Position numbers and translations under genes: made by a program. Below, piece by piece: positions 60,810 through 64,000 of a stretch of 64,000 nt of DNA. How positions within the stretch are numbered: the first letter of the stretch is position 1; every line of letters begins with the position of its first letter. Below the pieces are notes generated by a model. The model was not told where the DNA came from, did not search any database, and worked only from the letters and a program-made list of their open reading frames with translations. The DNA lies in contig NZ_JAHVDK010000023.1 of NCBI RefSeq assembly GCF_051487185.1, forward strand, positions 70,174-134,173, given 5' to 3'. Origin of the DNA: Inquilinus limosus_F. Lineage in GTDB: Bacteria; Pseudomonadota; Alphaproteobacteria; DSM-16000; Inquilinaceae.

Positions 60810-62432
60810 TCAGCGGATGGCCATCGGGCCCTTGAACATCGGGCCACGCTTGGCTGCCGCGGCGCGCTTGGCGGCCGAGGCCGCGAACTCCGCCGTGTCG
60901 ACCACCGGGTCGCGCCGCATCGCGAACACGATGACCGCGTTCGCGATGGCGTCGCTGAACTGGTCCAGCGCCGTGTTGCTGATGTTGGCGATGCCGTCGC
61001 AGGGCGCGTGGTAGCAGGCGTCGTAGGGCTGGCCGGCGGTGCCGCCGTAGATCCGCGCCTCGGCCTCGGACTTGACGTTCTCGGCGCCGCTGAACAGGCC
61101 GCCGGCCGGGATGCCCTCGGCGATGAACGGCCCGTAGTCGGACCGGCCGTCGAAGGCGGTGGGGGCGGTGGCCAGGTTCTTCTGGGCGAAATGGGCCAGG
61201 AACACGTTCTCGATCAGGCCCGAGCCATCCGGCCCCGCATCCGGCGTGTCGGAGCCGTTGCCGTCATAGACGAAGCGCACGAAGTTCGGCGATCCCACCA
61301 TGTCGAAGTTCAGGTTCAGCAGGATCTTCGCCTTCTCGGCGTCGCTCAGCGTCGCGACATAGTGCTCGGAGCCGAGCAGTCCGAGCTCCTCGGCGCCCCA
61401 GAAGGCGAAGCGCACCCGGTTGCGCAGCAGGAGCTGCCGGCGCCCGATCTGCTCGGCGACTTCGAGATTGGCGGCGGTGCCGCTGCCGTTGTCGTTGATG
61501 CCCGGGCCGACCTGCACCGAATCGAGATGCGCCCCGACCGTGACGATCTTGTTCGGGTTGCCGAAGCGGGTGTCGGCGATGACGTTCCAGGTCGTCCGCG
61601 GCTCGTTGATGGCGTCGACCTTGATGCGGACGGTGACCGGGCCGGACTGGGCCTGGGTGTACAGCTCGTTGCCGACCTCGAAGGTGGTGAAGACCCCCGG
61701 GTACGGCCGGGGGGCGCCGAGGCCCACGCCCTCGATCACATCGGTGCGACCCGGCTGGCCCTCGTTCATGATGATGACGCCGATGGCGCCGGCCGCCTCC
61801 GCCATCGCCGCCTTCTGCGCAAAGGTGCAGGTGCCGCGCTGGATCAGGGCGATGGCCCCGGCCGTCTCCGGCGGATAGTCGGCGGCCTCGCACCCGCTGG
61901 CCGAGCTCGGCTCCGGCGTGGGCGGCAGGACGATGTTGTTGGTCGGCACCACCCGGCCGGTGACCTCGCGCGAGGCGGAATAGAGCGTGGTCGCGAAGTC
62001 GGTCTGGGGTGTGTAGGTCCGCGGCGACGGCGACACCCGCTCGAACTCCGGCGTGCCGGTCTCCTGGAAGAAGTCGAACTGGAAGGGCTGGAGCGTCACC
62101 TGATAGCCGGCGCGCTGCAGCCGCTGCTTCACATAGTCAACCGAGGCCTTGTAGCCCGGCAGTCCGGCGGCGCGGTTGCCGCCATTGGCAGTGGCGATCG
62201 CCTGCAGCGCGGTCAGGTGCTGGCGGATGCCGTCGACCGTGACCGCCCGCTGCAGATCGCGGCTCATCAGCGCGGTGATGAGGTCGCCGATCAGGCTGCG
62301 CTGGGCGGCGCTGGCGGACGCCGTGGTCGCCGATGCGGCGGATGCCGGGGTTTCCGTGGCGGCGAGGGCCGAAGACGCAGGAAAGGCGATGGCGGACGCC
62401 AGCAGAGCGGCCGCCAGATAACGCGTTTTCAC
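60810..62432 (-). CDS. Secreted M28 family metallopeptidase with PA domain
   Basis: A 540-residue exported peptidase. Residues 1-24 are a signal peptide (AAALLASAIAFPASSALA). A protease-associated domain (about 170-300, with IALIQRGTCTFAQKAAMAEA) is inserted in the M28 fold. Zinc sites: TVGAHLDSVQVGPGINDNGS (His, Asp), AFWGAEELGLLGSEHY (Glu-Glu), LNFDMVG and the late His in YHAPCDGIANI. It should act as an aminopeptidase in the periplasm or outside. A GTG start with AGGGGGA is preferred. Confidence 0.9.
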   Translation of the reverse strand: MKTRYLAAALLASAIAFPASSALAATETPASAASATTASASAAQRSLIGDLITALMSRDLQRAVTVDGIRQHLTALQAIATANGGNRAAGLPGYKASVDYVKQRLQRAGYQVTLQPFQFDFFQETGTPEFERVSPSPRTYTPQTDFATTLYSASREVTGRVVPTNNIVLPPTPEPSSASGCEAADYPPETAGAIALIQRGTCTFAQKAAMAEAAGAIGVIIMNEGQPGRTDVIEGVGLGAPRPYPGVFTTFEVGNELYTQAQSGPVTVRIKVDAINEPRTTWNVIADTRFGNPNKIVTVGAHLDSVQVGPGINDNGSGTAANLEVAEQIGRRQLLLRNRVRFAFWGAEELGLLGSEHYVATLSDAEKAKILLNLNFDMVGSPNFVRFVYDGNGSDTPDAGPDGSGLIENVFLAHFAQKNLATAPTAFDGRSDYGPFIAEGIPAGGLFSGAENVKSEAEARIYGGTAGQPYDACYHAPCDGIANISNTALDQFSDAIANAVIVFAMRRDPVVDTAEFAASAAKRAAAAKRGPMFKGPMAIR

Positions 62433-62673
62433 GATGGTCCCCCTTCGTCGTTTACGGTGGGGCTTATGGCCGCCCGGATCGCAGTCGAATGGCCTCGTCC
62501 CGGCCAGCCTCCCCACTTGCCGCCACTGTCCGGCAGCGAAGCGAGACGCGTCAACATTATAGATTTAGGGCAATTTGTCCGGAATTCTTCAAAGTTATTT
62601 GATGTTATAAATTAACACCGTTTTCATTGTTCAAATTTGACAGACAAATCGCGACAACCGCTGCCACGTAACT

Positions 62674-63288
62674 TCAGTCGGTGAAGTAGAGAGTCCAGGC
62701 CTCCGCCACGACGGGATCGGCCAGAAGCCGGTCCCAGATGGTGCTGAGCGGCGTCATCTCCTCGCGGAAGTCGTACCAAGTCAGCAGCGTCAGCAGATAC
62801 AGGTCGGCCGCGGTCCGGCGCTCGCCGAGCAGGAACGGGCCGGGCGAGAGCGCGTCGGCGATCAGCGCCCAGTAGCGGTCGACGGCGCGGTCCGCCGCCT
62901 CCTTCACCCCCGGCGCGCCGGCGGGGTCGGTGGTGAAGCGCTCCGGATGCGCCTGCCGCACCGCGGCGGCGTACAGGTTCACCGCCATGAACAGCAGCCA
63001 GCGGTCGAAACGGGCGCGGTCGGCGCTGCCGGGCGGCGGCGCCAGCCCGGCCCCAGGATGGGCGTCGACCAGATGCAGGATCATCGCCGCCGATTCGGTC
63101 AGCACCGTGCCGTCCGGCAGCACCAGGGTCGGGATCTCGCCGAGCGGATTCAAGCGCAGATAGTCGGGACGGCGGTGCTCGCCCGCCTGGTGGTCGACGC
63201 GGATCCGCTCGCACGGCACGCCGGCCAGGCGCAGCACCACGTCAGGGGCGAAGGCGCCGGTGTCCTTGTTCCAGTACAGCCTGTACAT
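62674..63288 (-). CDS. Glutathione S-transferase family protein
   Basis: A 204-residue protein with a thioredoxin-like N domain (MYRLYWNKDTGAFAPDVVLR, the cis-Pro motif NPLGEIPTLVLPDGTVLTES) and an all-helical C domain (AADLYLLTLLTWYDFREE). Ser/Cys-type active residues near the N terminus are not clear, so its class is uncertain. Glutathione conjugation or peroxide reduction is expected. GGAAGGAC lies before the ATG at 63288. Confidence 0.87.
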   Translation of the reverse strand: MYRLYWNKDTGAFAPDVVLRLAGVPCERIRVDHQAGEHRRPDYLRLNPLGEIPTLVLPDGTVLTESAAMILHLVDAHPGAGLAPPPGSADRARFDRWLLFMAVNLYAAAVRQAHPERFTTDPAGAPGVKEAADRAVDRYWALIADALSPGPFLLGERRTAADLYLLTLLTWYDFREEMTPLSTIWDRLLADPVVAEAWTLYFTD

Positions 63289-63403
63289 CGCCGCGTCCTT
63301 CCGTCCGTTCCGGGCCGCAACAGCATGGCAACAGGATGATGGCGCGAAACCGGCCGGGATCAACGCCCTGCGTCCCGCGTTTTGCTGCGTTGCGGCAACG
63401 CGG

Positions 63404-63431
63404 TTGCCCCTCACGATTCTGGTGCTATTGT
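63404..63431 (+). promoter_or_regulatory. Possible promoter of sucC
   Basis: TTGCCC (63404-63409) and TATTGT (63426-63431) are 16 bases apart, in the 200-base divergent gap between the GST and sucC genes. The leader would be about 50 bases. Boxes are moderate, so the call is tentative. Confidence 0.4.
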
Positions 63432-63488
63432 GCCGGCCGTTTCGCGGGCGGCCTCAGGCGCCGCGCTCTCACCCAGGACGGACGGTCC

Positions 63489-64000
63489 ATGAACATCCAC
63501 GAGTATCAGGCGAAGGGGCTGCTGGGGCGGTATGGCGTGCCGGTGCCGCGCGGCGGGGTGGCGTACACGCCGGAGGAGGCGGTGCGCGTGGCGGAGGGTC
63601 TTGGCGGCGGTGTGTTCGTCGTCAAGGCGCAGATCCATGCCGGCGGCCGCGGCAAGGGCCATTTCCAGGAGGATCCGTCGGGCAAGGGCGGGGTCCGGGT
63701 GGTGAAGTCGGTGGCCGAGGTGGCGGCGCAGGCCGAGGCGATGCTGGGCCGGACGCTGGTGACGGTGCAGACCGGGCCTTCGGGCAAGGCGGTCGGCCGG
63801 GTCTATGTCGAGGAGGGCTGCGACATCGCCCGCGAGCTGTATCTGTCGTTCCTGGTCGACCGCAAGAGCGGGCGGGTGACGATCATCGCCTCGACCGAGG
63901 GCGGCATGGCGATCGAGGAGGTGGCGGCGGCGACGCCGGAGAAGATCCTGACGGTGGCGATCGACCCGGCCACCGGGCTGTCGGACTTCCACGCCCGCAA
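63489..64000 (+). CDS. sucC: Succinyl-CoA synthetase beta subunit (3'-truncated)
   Basis: The first 170 residues are inside the window. The ATP-grasp start MNIHEYQAKGLLGRYGVPVP, then VFVVKAQIHAGGRGKGHFQE and VYVEEGCDIARELYLSFLVD are typical of SucC, which with SucD converts succinyl-CoA, ADP and phosphate to succinate, CoA and ATP in the citric acid cycle. A malate-CoA ligase (MtkA) is similar but less likely. The gene continues beyond base 64000. Confidence 0.9.
   Translation, partial: MNIHEYQAKGLLGRYGVPVPRGGVAYTPEEAVRVAEGLGGGVFVVKAQIHAGGRGKGHFQEDPSGKGGVRVVKSVAEVAAQAEAMLGRTLVTVQTGPSGKAVGRVYVEEGCDIARELYLSFLVDRKSGRVTIIASTEGGMAIEEVAAATPEKILTVAIDPATGLSDFHAR

Overview
The window is a 64 kb piece of a high-GC (about 70 %) bacterial chromosome. 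The gene set points to an alphaproteobacterium, probably a Rhodospirillales soil or plant-associated heterotroph of the Inquilinus/Azospirillum kind. The pointers are a RegB/RegA (ActS/ActR) redox pair, a Fur/Mur-like regulator with a four-His motif, a ThuA/Gfo-Idh-MocA/ROK sugar locus, ExoD, tauABCD, a ugp operon and families of hairpin-forming intergenic repeats. This placement is inference from gene content and style, not from a search. I see no rRNA, tRNA, CRISPR array, transposase or phage genes; it reads as ordinary chromosome with a dense, mostly operonic layout.

Layout. 1-4.6 kb: the end of an AI-2E-type permease, a secreted protein of unknown function, an SDR-zincin pair, a YciI protein, a Bcr/CflA drug exporter and a YgjP-like metallopeptidase. 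5.0-8.6 kb: tauABCD for taurine uptake and desulfonation, closed by a 141-bp hairpin. 8.7-16.5 kb: a sugar ABC (CUT1) locus with a binding protein, two permeases and two Gfo/Idh/MocA oxidoreductases, a ThuA-like protein, a divergent ROK regulator and the stub of a third permease; it has no ATPase of its own. 16.6-24 kb: ExoD, a membrane protein joining a cytochrome-b-like region, a 2Fe-2S ferredoxin domain and an adenylyl cyclase downstream of fur, a 44-residue membrane protein, a large MscS channel, a sulfite-oxidase-like molybdoenzyme and a SYLF lipoprotein. 24-34 kb: cobC-cobS, a MATE pump with a DUF2239 gene under a divergent TetR, a Na/Pi symporter, a NUDIX hydrolase, cobT, a PaaI thioesterase and a second class III cyclase fused to TolB-like and TPR regions.

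34-42.5 kb: an RTX calcium-binding protein with 324-bp tandem repeats, a YciI/DGPF protein, a second sulfite-oxidase-like enzyme, a cupin, a lipoprotein, a threonine-dehydratase-like PLP enzyme, and a run of small genes around a cold-shock gene. 42.5-49.4 kb: an ABC-2 exporter divergent from regB-regA, RidA-PhzF divergent from a LysR regulator, and a LuxR-type response regulator broken by a frameshift. 49.8-54.9 kb: an AnsP-like permease, a CueR-type MerR regulator, a lipid kinase, nhaA and recX. 55-60.8 kb: glpK-ugpBAEC for glycerol and glycerol-3-phosphate use. 60.8-64 kb: an M28 peptidase, a glutathione S-transferase, and the start of sucC.

Three themes connect genes. Carbon and sulfur scavenging is prominent (taurine, a glycoside or disaccharide, glycerol-3-phosphate); UgpC is the only CUT1-type ATPase here and might also serve the sugar permeases. 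Redox and second-messenger sensing recurs (RegBA, the FeS-cyclase fusion, a second cyclase). Convergent gene ends are either overlapped or tightly abutted, or are separated by a hairpin element. Promoter-operator layouts can be read directly in front of the DUF2239-MATE operon and of glpK. The least explained items are the cytochrome-b/2Fe-2S/cyclase fusion next to fur, the ATPase-less sugar locus with its permease stub, and the RTX repeat array.
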